Positions 1-5,996 of a DNA stretch of 5,996 bases are shown here, in pieces. The number at the start of each line of letters is the position of its first letter. Position 1 is the stretch's first letter. The notes beneath the pieces were generated by a model. The model was not told the origin of the DNA. It was given only the letters and a program-made list of their open reading frames with translations, and searched no databases. This DNA is from an uncultured Halieaceae bacterium (GTDB lineage: Bacteria > Pseudomonadota > Gammaproteobacteria > Pseudomonadales > Halieaceae). The stretch spans positions 1-5,996 of the forward strand of contig CALINF010000201.1 in the NCBI GenBank assembly GCA_938045215.1, read 5' to 3'. The position numbers were made by a program, and so were the translations under genes.

Positions 1-124
1 AGATAATCACGAGCAGAACCAGGATAGCCGTCAGTAGCCACCAGCCGGGAGCAGGCGGCCACCAGCCGATAGCTAGCGGTTCGCGCAGAGGATGCAGACT
101 AGCTAAAGGATCCTGTGGGTTCAT
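1..124 (-). CDS. DUF4381 family membrane protein (partial, N-terminal 41 codons)
   Basis: This is the beginning of a gene whose 3' part lies outside the window. The 41 visible residues start MNPQDPLASLHPLREP and contain the segment AIGWWPPAPGWWLL (about residues 18-31). That tryptophan/proline-rich stretch directly before a hydrophobic helix is the hallmark of DUF4381 proteins. The residues that follow (TAILVLLVII) begin a transmembrane segment, so the protein is probably a short single-pass inner-membrane protein. The ATG at 124 overlaps the stop codon of the upstream DUF58 gene as ATGA, which predicts translational coupling; a GGTGAG-like sequence lies a few bases upstream inside the DUF58 gene. 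DUF4381 genes usually sit between a DUF58 gene and VWA-domain genes in MoxR operons, and that is the position here. Biochemical function is unknown. Family assignment is firm despite the truncation. Confidence 0.88.
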   Translation of the reverse strand, partial: MNPQDPLASLHPLREPLAIGWWPPAPGWWLLTAILVLLVII

Positions 125-1062
125 CGCCGGCTCTCACCGTAGTACTGCTGCAAAGTAGAGAACGCACTCTGGTTTGTTTGTGCCTGGATGAGCGGAATAC
201 CCAGACGCTGGAGATCGTGCGCCAGCAATTCATCACGCTCGAGCCGGTGTTGACTGTAGCGCTGCCTGACTGCCCGATCTGCCGTAGAGAGCTCGCTACG
301 ACTGTTGCCATCAGTGACCGCGTAGCGACCGGCGCGAGGTAGTTCATGCTCCATTGGGTCACTGCAGGCAACCGCCGTTATCTCGGTGTGTTGCGCCAGC
401 TGAAACAGGTGCTCACGTGCTTGCGGGGACTCTGCGCCAGTAAAATCGCTGATCATGAATACACTGGAACCGGGCCTGGCGATCCGGCGCAGGTTGCTCA
501 AGATATCGGCGAAGCTCATGGCGTTGTGATCAGGCGCAAGAGGCAGAGCGTGGTTGTAGTGATCTGTCTCCGACAGCAGTGCCAGCACATTCTTGCGGCT
601 GCGTCTGGGACGAATTTCGCGATGCTGCTCCTCATTGAACACAAGGCCACCCACTCGCTCGCCGTTGTCGAGTGCGCTCCATCCCAGCAGCGCAGCTAAC
701 TGAGCAGCGACTACAGATTTGAAACAGTGACTACTGCCAAAGAACATGCCCGTGCGCTGGTCTACAACGATCAGTACTGGTCGCTCGCGCTCTTCTCTAA
801 ACAGTTTGGTATGTGCCTGTCCGGTGCGGGCCGTAACGCGCCAGTCGATGGTGCGAATATCGTCACCGGGTTGGTAGTTGCGCACTTCCTCGAAATCAAT
901 TCCGCGAGCGCGAAAGTTGGATTTGTTGGGGCCAGCCAGTACGCTAAGCGCGCGACTCTTGCGTGTGATGCTCAACTGTTTGGCCGGAAATCTCAGGGCC
1001 ATCAGGTCTGCCAGCGTCGTGTAGGCGCCCTGCGCAGGTTGTGTAATGTCATGCAGATGCAT
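121..1062 (-). CDS. DUF58 domain-containing protein (MoxR-operon partner)
   Basis: The gene encodes 313 residues, a usual length for the short soluble DUF58 proteins. The DUF58 signature spans about residues 54-79: GIDFEEVRNYQPGDDIR followed by TIDWRVTAR. A VWA-like fold follows, with a beta strand ending in VVDQRTGMFFGS (about 99-110) where a metal-site motif would be, and a second strand VFMISDF (about 201-207). The canonical DxSxS of VWA metal sites is not intact: the aspartate is present but QRTGM follows it. No signal peptide or membrane segment is visible, so a cytosolic location is likely. The ATG at 1062 is preceded by AAAGGCG about nine bases upstream. It lies 17 bases after the MoxR stop, and its own stop overlaps the DUF4381 start, so all three are probably one transcript. 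DUF58 proteins are thought to act with MoxR ATPases on membrane or secreted targets; the exact role is unknown. Confidence 0.93.
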   Translation of the reverse strand: MHLHDITQPAQGAYTTLADLMALRFPAKQLSITRKSRALSVLAGPNKSNFRARGIDFEEVRNYQPGDDIRTIDWRVTARTGQAHTKLFREERERPVLIVVDQRTGMFFGSSHCFKSVVAAQLAALLGWSALDNGERVGGLVFNEEQHREIRPRRSRKNVLALLSETDHYNHALPLAPDHNAMSFADILSNLRRIARPGSSVFMISDFTGAESPQAREHLFQLAQHTEITAVACSDPMEHELPRAGRYAVTDGNSRSELSTADRAVRQRYSQHRLERDELLAHDLQRLGIPLIQAQTNQSAFSTLQQYYGESRR

Positions 1063-1079
1063 GCTGAAATCGCCTTTAT

Positions 1080-2036
1080 CTAACCGACCGGCACGAGACT
1101 CAGTAGTTCGTCAATCACCTGGTCAGGGGTGACACCATTGGCCTCTGCTTCAAAGCTCAGCAACAGCCGATGGCGCAGCACATCGCCGGCTACCGCCTGG
1201 ACATCATCCGGGCTGACATAGTCCCGACCCCGCAACCAGGCATGGGCTCGGGCGCATCGATCCAGCGCAATTGTGGCGCGGGGGCTTCCACCGAACTCAA
1301 CCCAACTGGCGATTTTCTCACTGTAGTGCTCTGCGGACCGCGTAGCCATGACCAGTTGCACGATATATTGCTCCACCGCCTCGGCCATATGCATGTTCAG
1401 TAGTTCCTCCCTTGCCGCGAAGATCACTTCCTGACGCAGCGGATTGGGTGGCATGGTGGTTTGATGTCCGGCTTCTGCACGCGTTAATCGCAGGATTCGC
1501 GTTTCGGCATCTGCATCCGGATAGCCAACGTTCACATGTAGCAGGAACCGATCAAGCTGCGCCTCAGGCAAAGGGTAGGTGCCTTCCTGCTCAATAGGGT
1601 TCTGGGTAGCCATTACCAGAAAGAGTCGAGGTAGTTCGTAGGTTTCTCGCCCTACAGAAACCTGGCGCTCGGCCATGGCTTCCAGTAGTGCCGACTGCAC
1701 CTTGGCCGGTGCCCGGTTCACCTCATCTGCCAGTACCAGGTTGTGAAAGATGGGACCTTGCTGAAAATGGAAGCTCGCCTCCTGTGGCCGGTAGATCTCT
1801 GTACCGGTAACATCGCCCGGTAACAGGTCCGGCGTAAACTGGATGCGGTGGAAGCTGCCTTCCAGGCCGTCGGCCAGTGATTTAATGGCGCGAGTTTTAG
1901 CTAGTCCCGGAGCACCCTCCACCAGCAGATGTCCGTCTGCCAGCAGCGCGATCAGCAGGCGCTGAACCAAATGCGCCTGACCAATAATTTGCTCACTGAG
2001 CCAGGTTTCCAATGCCCTTACATCTGAGCTTGCCAC
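1080..2036 (-). CDS. MoxR-family AAA+ ATPase
   Basis: The 318-residue product matches MoxR ATPases in full length and motif order. Walker A is GAPGLAKT (residues 41-48). Walker B is VLADEVNRAP (about 101-110), with catalytic D104/E105. Sensor 1 is in ATQNP (143-147). PLPEAQLDRF (155-164) carries the likely arginine finger R163. GGSPRA (249-254) carries the sensor 2 arginine, inside the C-terminal lid domain. The start is GTG at 2036, chosen because a perfect AGGAGG lies four bases upstream and the N-terminus then fits the family; no upstream ATG or GTG is in frame nearby. MoxR proteins form ATP-driven ring oligomers that act as chaperones, often for VWA-domain or metal-dependent partners. Here it leads a DUF58/DUF4381 operon, so those products and probably VWA proteins beyond the window edge are its likely partners. 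The particular substrate cannot be read from the sequence. Confidence 0.96.
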   Translation of the reverse strand: MASSDVRALETWLSEQIIGQAHLVQRLLIALLADGHLLVEGAPGLAKTRAIKSLADGLEGSFHRIQFTPDLLPGDVTGTEIYRPQEASFHFQQGPIFHNLVLADEVNRAPAKVQSALLEAMAERQVSVGRETYELPRLFLVMATQNPIEQEGTYPLPEAQLDRFLLHVNVGYPDADAETRILRLTRAEAGHQTTMPPNPLRQEVIFAAREELLNMHMAEAVEQYIVQLVMATRSAEHYSEKIASWVEFGGSPRATIALDRCARAHAWLRGRDYVSPDDVQAVAGDVLRHRLLLSFEAEANGVTPDQVIDELLSLVPVG

Positions 2037-2040
2037 GAGG

Positions 2041-2046
2041 CCTCCT
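2041..2046 (-). promoter_or_regulatory. Strong Shine-Dalgarno of the MoxR gene
   Basis: On the minus strand this reads AGGAGG, a full match to the anti-Shine-Dalgarno core. Four bases (CCTC) separate it from the GTG at 2036. The site decides the start: without it the GTG would be a weak call. The spacing is a little short, but the pairing is as strong as it can be. Confidence 0.8.
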
Positions 2047-2114
2047 GTTGTTGTTCCAGTTGTAGTGTCTGTGCACCGCCTGCTGCTATCTGGCGTGCTA
2101 CGGAAGGCTCGCAG

Positions 2115-2141
2115 TGTATAGTATGCGTGTCACGGTTCCAA
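2115..2141 (-). promoter_or_regulatory. Candidate sigma70-like promoter for the MoxR operon (weak)
   Basis: On the minus strand TTGGAA (2136-2141) could serve as -35 and TATACA (2115-2120) as -10. Each matches four of six consensus bases. The 15-base spacer is shorter than the preferred 16-18, which lowers confidence. The putative -35 lies inside the GGTTC-N6-GAACC inverted repeat at 2134-2149, so a protein bound there would block it. The candidate rests on motif matching alone. Confidence 0.25.
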
Positions 2142-2149
2142 TCAGAACC
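2134..2149. repeat. Inverted repeat GGTTC-N6-GAACC, possible operator
   Basis: GGTTC at 2134-2138 and GAACC at 2145-2149 are exact reverse complements separated by CAATCA. The half-sites share GTTC/GAAC with the palindrome at 2197-2208, but the spacing differs (six bases against four between GTTC and GAAC). Dyads of this size are typical of dimeric regulator sites, though a 5-base arm can arise by chance. The position over a candidate -35 of the MoxR operon is suggestive only. Confidence 0.35.
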
Positions 2150-2177
2150 CCTGCGTGTTGCAAGCTCCGCTTATGTG

Positions 2178-2198
2178 ACTTTTGTGGAATGTAAAAGT
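2178..2198. repeat. Inverted repeat ACTTTT-N9-AAAAGT
   Basis: ACTTTT at 2178-2183 pairs with AAAAGT at 2193-2198 around a 9-base loop. In a transcript it would be a short A/U-rich hairpin of low stability, and no T run follows on either strand, so it is not a convincing terminator. It touches the perfect palindrome at 2197-2208, so the two may form one compound protein-binding site, or the match may be chance. Confidence 0.25.
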
Positions 2199-2208
2199 TC
2201 CCGGGAAC
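2197..2208. promoter_or_regulatory. Perfect 12-base palindrome GTTCCCGGGAAC, candidate operator
   Basis: The sequence GTTCCCGGGAAC equals its own reverse complement over all 12 bases. It lies roughly in the upper middle of the divergent region, 112 bases before the glutamate dehydrogenase ATG and about 161 bases before the MoxR GTG. Symmetry, non-coding location and placement between divergent promoters fit a binding site for a dimeric transcription factor. I do not recognise which family. The order GTTC then GAAC is opposite to the GAAC-N4-GTTC core of Gram-positive LexA boxes, so LexA is not supported. Confidence 0.45.
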
Positions 2209-2246
2209 ACCACGGTAGGTCGGACTTTGGGCTAAACTAAGCGCTG

Positions 2247-2275
2247 GCAACACAGATTGATGGCAAAACGATAAT
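2247..2275 (+). promoter_or_regulatory. Candidate sigma70-like promoter for the glutamate dehydrogenase gene (weak)
   Basis: GATAAT at 2270-2275 matches the -10 consensus in five of six positions and sits in the most AT-rich patch of the intergenic region. With a 17-base spacer the -35 would be GCAACA at 2247-2252, which matches only the last three consensus bases. A promoter with a poor -35 may depend on an activator. Transcription would begin about 35-40 bases before the ATG, leaving a short leader that contains the minicistron at 2297-2311. Confidence 0.35.
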
Positions 2276-2296
2276 AATGTGGCGTTCAATCGCCCG

Positions 2297-2311
2297 ATGC
2301 TAGGAGTTTGA
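2297..2311 (+). other. Possible leader minicistron (four codons) overlapping the gdh ribosome site
   Basis: ATG CTA GGA GTT TGA forms a four-codon frame (MLGV, stop) that ends eight bases before the ATG of the glutamate dehydrogenase gene and is in a different frame from it. The only good Shine-Dalgarno for the large gene, TAGGAG at 2301-2306, lies inside this frame and stands 13 bases from the ATG, further than the usual 5-10. No strong ribosome site precedes the minicistron itself. It may be chance, or ribosomes ending at the TGA may restart at the ATG. Confidence 0.2.
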
Positions 2312-2319
2312 CACTCGCT

Positions 2320-5300
2320 ATGGCTTGGGAATCATTCAAGCAGAACCTGTTGGCCGAAGTCGCGCAGCGGATTGAGAAGCGTGGCGATGCGCAGCACCAG
2401 GCAGCGCTGCACAACCTGTCGACAGCTTTTTATGGGCATTTCCCTCCTGAGGATATGCGCGGCCGGTCTGCTGAGAACCTCTATGGTTGCCTTTATGGCT
2501 GGCTGCGGTTTATGCACCGCTGGCCAGACCGGGCTCCCAAAGTGCGCATTTTCAATCCGCAGATAAAAAAGCATGGCTGGGAATGCAAGTACACGGTGGT
2601 CTCGATTCTGTGTCGCGACATGCCGTTTTGCACCGCGTCAGTGCGCGGTGAATTGAACCAGCGTGGGCTGGAAGTCCATACCATCGCCAGCTGTAATGTT
2701 GTTACCCGGCGCGATGAGGATGGCAATCTCGATAAAGTGTTCGCAGGCAACCACGTTGATGACACTGCGGTGTCTCGTGAGAGTCTGCTCTACTTCGAAA
2801 TCAGTCGGCACGCAGAGCCTCAAGAGCTAGATGAGCTGCGAGATACGCTTACGACGATTCTCTCGGATGTAGCGCTGGTGGTCGATGATTTCAAGGCTAT
2901 GCGGCACGCGCTGAAAATCGCTATAGAACAAGTGCGCGGCAGCGAGTGCGTGTCCCACGATTTTCGCGATGAGGCCATTGCGTTTCTGGATTGGCTGGAA
3001 CACAACCACATGACATTTCTGGGGTATGAATATCTCGATGTCTCGTACTCGGGTGGCAAACCGCACGTATCGATTGACCAGTCGCATAGCCTTGGTATGT
3101 TGCGTAAGCGCCACACCCGTGGTGAGCAGGACTTGCTCGCTGATCTTCACGGTATGACGCCGGATGAGTTGAAACATCGCCAGCTCAGTTTTTCCAAGTC
3201 GCGTCAGCGCTCCTCGGTACACCGACTGGCCTATCCGGATTATGTTGAGGTCAAGGTGTTTGACGATGCCGGGCATGTGATTGGTCAGCACCGTTTCATA
3301 GGCTTGTATACCGCTGAGGTATATAGCCTCAACCCTGCAGCGATACCCATTCTCAGGCGTAAGGTGCAGCGGGTTGTAGAGCGGTCAGGATTGGATCGTG
3401 ACGAGCACGATGGTCGTGAGCTTGCGCGAGTACTGGAACTCTATCCGCGTGAAGAGTTGTTTCAGTCCAGCGTGCAGGAGCTATTTGAAACGACGTCAGC
3501 CATCAATCGTATTCAGGAGCGACGGCAGACCCGGGTGTTTGTGCGCAAGGACCCGCACGGAAAGTTTTTCAATTGCCTGGTGTATATTCCTCGGGATCGC
3601 TACACCACGGCGCAGCGCCAGCGCATACAGGACATACTCAGCGAAGCGTTTGGAGCGGAAGAGTCTGAATTTACTACACAGTTTTCTGAGTCGATATTGG
3701 TGCGGGTTCACTTCGTGATGCGAGTAGATCCGACTCGGGCAGTTAGTTATGACGTTAATGAAATCGAGGAGCAGATAGTGCACGCCACACTAGCCTGGGA
3801 AGACCGCCTACGTTTACGCCTGATCGAGGAGTTTGGTGAAGAGGGTGGGGAACACTACGCGCGTGAGTTGGGTGTGGGTTTTCCTCCCGGCTATCGGGAT
3901 GATTTCGATCCGCGCGTCGCCGTGATGGATGTCGGCAAAATCCAGGAATTGATAGACGGAAAAACGCTGACCATGAATCTGTATAGATTGCTGGAGGAGG
4001 GCGGCGAGCAACTCAAGCTACGAATTTATCATAAGGATTCGTCGCTACCCCTGTCAGACATTCTGCCAATACTGGAGAACCTGGGGCTGCGTGTCGTGTC
4101 GGAGCGACCCTATGGTGTGCGCAGTGAGAGTGGTGTGCGTTACTACATTCAGGAATTCAGCCTGATCTACTCTCTGGCTCACGATATTCACCTGGATGAT
4201 GTTAAAGACGAGTTCGAAGATGCATTCGCTCGCATCTGGTTTGGCGAGGTTGAGAGCGACATGTTCAACCGGTTGCTGCTCGGTACGCGGCTGAGCTGGC
4301 GCGAAATTTCGCTGCTGCGCGCGTACTCACGGTATCTGCGCCAGGTACAGTTTCCCTACAGCGTTCGCTACATTGCCGAAACCATGGCGAATCACCTGCA
4401 CATTACCACCTGCATTATCGAGCTGTTCCTGACGCGCTTTTCGCCAGTGTTCGATGGTGACGAGGACTGGCGCGGCCAGCGCGAACTGGCGGTTGAGGAG
4501 AAGATTCTCGATTCATTGGATCAGGTACAGAATCTTGGTGAAGATCGCATCTTCAGGCAGTTTGTGACCTTGATTAAAGCCACCGTTCGAACCAACTTTT
4601 TCCAGGAGTCCGGTGACGGCGGGATCAAGCCCTATATCTCACTCAAGTTGCGTCCTGGTTCTATTCCCGATATTCCACGCCCGGTACCCATGTTCGAGAT
4701 CTTCGTGTATTCACCTCGTGTTGAGGGCGTACACCTTCGCGGCGGCAAAGTTGCTCGTGGTGGCTTGCGCTGGTCCGACAGGCTGGAAGATTTTCGTACA
4801 GAAGTACTGGGCCTGGTGAAAGCCCAGCAAGTCAAGAATGCCGTCATTGTGCCGGTAGGTGCCAAAGGCGGCTTTGTGCCGCGGCACCTGACCCCGGAAA
4901 TGACACGGGATGAGGTGCAAGCCGAAGGTGTGGCCTGTTACGAGATATTCATCCGCGGGCTGCTCGACATTACTGACAATCGGGTGGGTAAAAAAGTGGT
5001 GCGTCCACCGCATGTGGTAGCCAAGGATGAGGAAGACCCTTACCTGGTAGTAGCGGCAGACAAGGGTACAGCGACATTTTCGGATATCGCTAACGGCATC
5101 TCACAAGAGTATGGGTTCTGGCTGGGCGACGCATTCGCCTCCGGTGGAAGCATTGGCTACGACCATAAGAAAATGGGTATTACAGCACGCGGAGCCTGGG
5201 TTTCTGTGCAGCGTCATTTCCGCGAGATGAACGTTGATGTGCAAAAAACCGACTTCAGCGTGGTTGGCATTGGAGATATGGCGGGGGATGTTTTTGGCAA

Positions 5301-5996
5301 TGGCATGCTACTTTCGGAGCATATCAAGCTGGTGGCAGCTTTTAATCATATGCATATTTTCGTAGACCCCAGTCCGGATAGTGCGACCAGCTTCGCAGAG
5401 CGCAAGCGCCTGTTTCAGTTGCCGCGGTCGGGTTGGGGCGACTACAACCATGAGCTAATCTCTGAAGGTGGTGGGATCTTCGAGCGCGCAGCCAAGTCTA
5501 TTCCTATCTCGCCGCAGATGAAGGAGCGGTTTAGTATCGAAGCCAGCCATCTAAATCCGATGGAGTTGATTTCCTTTCTGCTTAAGGCCGAGGTGGATCT
5601 GCTTTGGAACGGAGGTATTGGCACCTACGTTAAATCAACGCTGGAATCGCATACTGACGTTGGCGATAAGGCCAATGATGCGTTGCGTGTTAACGCCGCA
5701 GACTTGCGCTGCAAGGTGATTGGCGAGGGTGGCAATCTGGGAATGACCCAGCTGGGCCGTATGGAGTTCTGTCTGCGTGGCGGCCGCTCCAATACTGACT
5801 TTATTGACAACGCTGGTGGTGTCGACTGCTCCGACCACGAGGTCAATATCAAAATCCTGCTGAACGAGGTTGTAGCCCGGGGCGATCTGACAGAGAAGCA
5901 TCGCGCAAGATTGCTTGAGCATATGACAGACAGTGTGTCTGAATTGGTACTCAAGAATAATTATCGACAGGTGCAGGCGATCAGTCTTGCAGAGTT
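2320..5996 (+). CDS. gdhB: NAD-specific glutamate dehydrogenase, large GDH180-type (partial, C-terminus beyond window)
   Basis: The enzyme oxidatively deaminates L-glutamate with NAD+ to 2-oxoglutarate, ammonium and NADH in the cytosol, serving glutamate and arginine/histidine catabolism. The frame is open for 1225 codons to the window edge; family members run to about 1600 residues, so roughly three quarters is present. The N-terminal half holds the regulatory ACT-like regions, with family landmarks HNHMTFLGYEY (228-238), ELYPREELFQ (373-382), FFNCLVYIPRDRY (416-428) and LSDILPILENLGLRVVSERPY (578-598). The catalytic region includes RGGLRWSDR (813-821), VKNAVIVPVGAKGGF (838-852) with the likely substrate-binding or catalytic lysines K839 and K849, and DKGTATFSDIAN (914-925). 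The NAD-binding VVGIGDMAGDVFGNG (981-995) and LLWNGGIGTYVK (1093-1104) follow. The ATG at 2320 is the only plausible start, with TAGGAG 13 bases upstream. Relatives in Pseudomonas are allosterically controlled, notably by arginine. Residues 99-107 (DMPFCTASV, usually ending LVDSV) deviate from the family. Confidence 0.96.
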   Translation, partial: MAWESFKQNLLAEVAQRIEKRGDAQHQAALHNLSTAFYGHFPPEDMRGRSAENLYGCLYGWLRFMHRWPDRAPKVRIFNPQIKKHGWECKYTVVSILCRDMPFCTASVRGELNQRGLEVHTIASCNVVTRRDEDGNLDKVFAGNHVDDTAVSRESLLYFEISRHAEPQELDELRDTLTTILSDVALVVDDFKAMRHALKIAIEQVRGSECVSHDFRDEAIAFLDWLEHNHMTFLGYEYLDVSYSGGKPHVSIDQSHSLGMLRKRHTRGEQDLLADLHGMTPDELKHRQLSFSKSRQRSSVHRLAYPDYVEVKVFDDAGHVIGQHRFIGLYTAEVYSLNPAAIPILRRKVQRVVERSGLDRDEHDGRELARVLELYPREELFQSSVQELFETTSAINRIQERRQTRVFVRKDPHGKFFNCLVYIPRDRYTTAQRQRIQDILSEAFGAEESEFTTQFSESILVRVHFVMRVDPTRAVSYDVNEIEEQIVHATLAWEDRLRLRLIEEFGEEGGEHYARELGVGFPPGYRDDFDPRVAVMDVGKIQELIDGKTLTMNLYRLLEEGGEQLKLRIYHKDSSLPLSDILPILENLGLRVVSERPYGVRSESGVRYYIQEFSLIYSLAHDIHLDDVKDEFEDAFARIWFGEVESDMFNRLLLGTRLSWREISLLRAYSRYLRQVQFPYSVRYIAETMANHLHITTCIIELFLTRFSPVFDGDEDWRGQRELAVEEKILDSLDQVQNLGEDRIFRQFVTLIKATVRTNFFQESGDGGIKPYISLKLRPGSIPDIPRPVPMFEIFVYSPRVEGVHLRGGKVARGGLRWSDRLEDFRTEVLGLVKAQQVKNAVIVPVGAKGGFVPRHLTPEMTRDEVQAEGVACYEIFIRGLLDITDNRVGKKVVRPPHVVAKDEEDPYLVVAADKGTATFSDIANGISQEYGFWLGDAFASGGSIGYDHKKMGITARGAWVSVQRHFREMNVDVQKTDFSVVGIGDMAGDVFGNGMLLSEHIKLVAAFNHMHIFVDPSPDSATSFAERKRLFQLPRSGWGDYNHELISEGGGIFERAAKSIPISPQMKERFSIEASHLNPMELISFLLKAEVDLLWNGGIGTYVKSTLESHTDVGDKANDALRVNAADLRCKVIGEGGNLGMTQLGRMEFCLRGGRSNTDFIDNAGGVDCSDHEVNIKILLNEVVARGDLTEKHRARLLEHMTDSVSELVLKNNYRQVQAISLAE

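Larger units (their letters stand above)
2037..2319. other. Divergent intergenic region between the MoxR operon and the glutamate dehydrogenase gene
   Basis: This 283-base non-coding stretch separates two genes transcribed away from each other, so both promoters should lie here. Visible contents, from left to right, are: the AGGAGG of the MoxR gene; an inverted repeat GGTTC-N6-GAACC at 2134-2149; an inverted repeat ACTTTT-N9-AAAAGT at 2178-2198; a perfect palindrome GTTCCCGGGAAC at 2197-2208; an AT-rich patch GATAATAAT near 2270 that resembles a -10 element; and a leader minicistron at 2297-2311. No tRNA, no obvious structured small RNA and no terminator (hairpin followed by a T run) were seen. 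A minus-strand frame at 2098-2289 exists but has a TTG start, no good ribosome site and a composition unlike a real protein. Confidence 0.75.

Noticed and set aside
115..1083. Plus-strand open frames at 115-342, 346-699 and 727-1083 opposite the DUF58 gene
   Set aside because: They lie antisense to a gene with a clear family signature, have no family-like motifs or good ribosome sites, and their cysteine- and valine-rich composition looks like a reverse-strand reading of a coding gene.
2174..2189. CRP/FNR-like site beginning TGTGA at 2174
   Set aside because: Only the left half is present. The place where TCACA should be reads TGGAA, so there is no dyad.
2245..2260. Possible sigma54 promoter (TGGCAA followed by TTGA) before the glutamate dehydrogenase gene
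   Set aside because: It would make sense for nitrogen metabolism, but the -12 GC is missing and the TTG lies one base out of the strict -24/-12 spacing, so it does not meet the consensus.
2098..2289. Minus-strand 63-codon frame in the intergenic region
   Set aside because: It starts with TTG, lacks a Shine-Dalgarno, runs across the palindromes and promoter candidates, and its protein shows no domain, signal or membrane pattern that I recognise.
2332..5954. Many minus-strand frames and shifted plus-strand frames across 2332-5954
   Set aside because: All lie within the continuous glutamate dehydrogenase frame, whose translation matches family landmarks from end to end; the others are chance open frames in a long gene.
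2320..5996. Suspected frameshift or pseudogene in the dehydrogenase
   Set aside because: I translated the frame from 2320 to the end codon by codon and found no stop, and family motifs stay in the same frame from residue 228 to residue 1225.

Overview
The window is an ordinary-looking stretch of a proteobacterial chromosome with moderate GC and dense coding. It is most likely from a gammaproteobacterium. The reasons are the very large NAD-dependent glutamate dehydrogenase with gamma-type sequence details (for example FNHMHIFVDP near residue 1008) and the MoxR/DUF58/DUF4381 gene order common in Pseudomonas- and Marinobacter-like bacteria. Genus cannot be set from this sequence alone.

Left part (minus strand, read from 2036 down to 1): three genes in tight operon order. 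They are a MoxR-family AAA+ ATPase (GTG start at 2036), a DUF58 protein 17 bases downstream, and a DUF4381 protein that overlaps the DUF58 stop by an ATGA and runs off the window edge after 41 codons. In related operons these are followed by von Willebrand factor A (BatA/BatB-like) membrane proteins. The usual view is that the ATPase remodels or activates VWA-type partners at the inner membrane, but the substrate is unknown.

Middle (2037-2319): a 283-base divergent intergenic region. It holds the strong Shine-Dalgarno of the MoxR gene, a perfect 12-base palindrome, two imperfectly spaced inverted repeats, weak sigma70-like promoter candidates for both directions, and a possible four-codon leader minicistron just before the glutamate dehydrogenase start. 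No RNA gene or mobile element is visible there.

Right part (plus strand, 2320 to the window end): one reading frame, unbroken for 1225 codons and cut by the window edge. It encodes the N-terminal regulatory region and most of the catalytic region of a GDH180-type NAD-glutamate dehydrogenase. This is a cytosolic catabolic enzyme that turns glutamate into 2-oxoglutarate and ammonium.

The two transcription units have no evident functional link beyond the shared intergenic region. I found no CRISPR array, insertion sequence, tRNA or rRNA, and no convincing new system. The most useful leads are the symmetric elements and leader minicistron in the divergent region, and a divergent segment in the N-terminal domain of the dehydrogenase.
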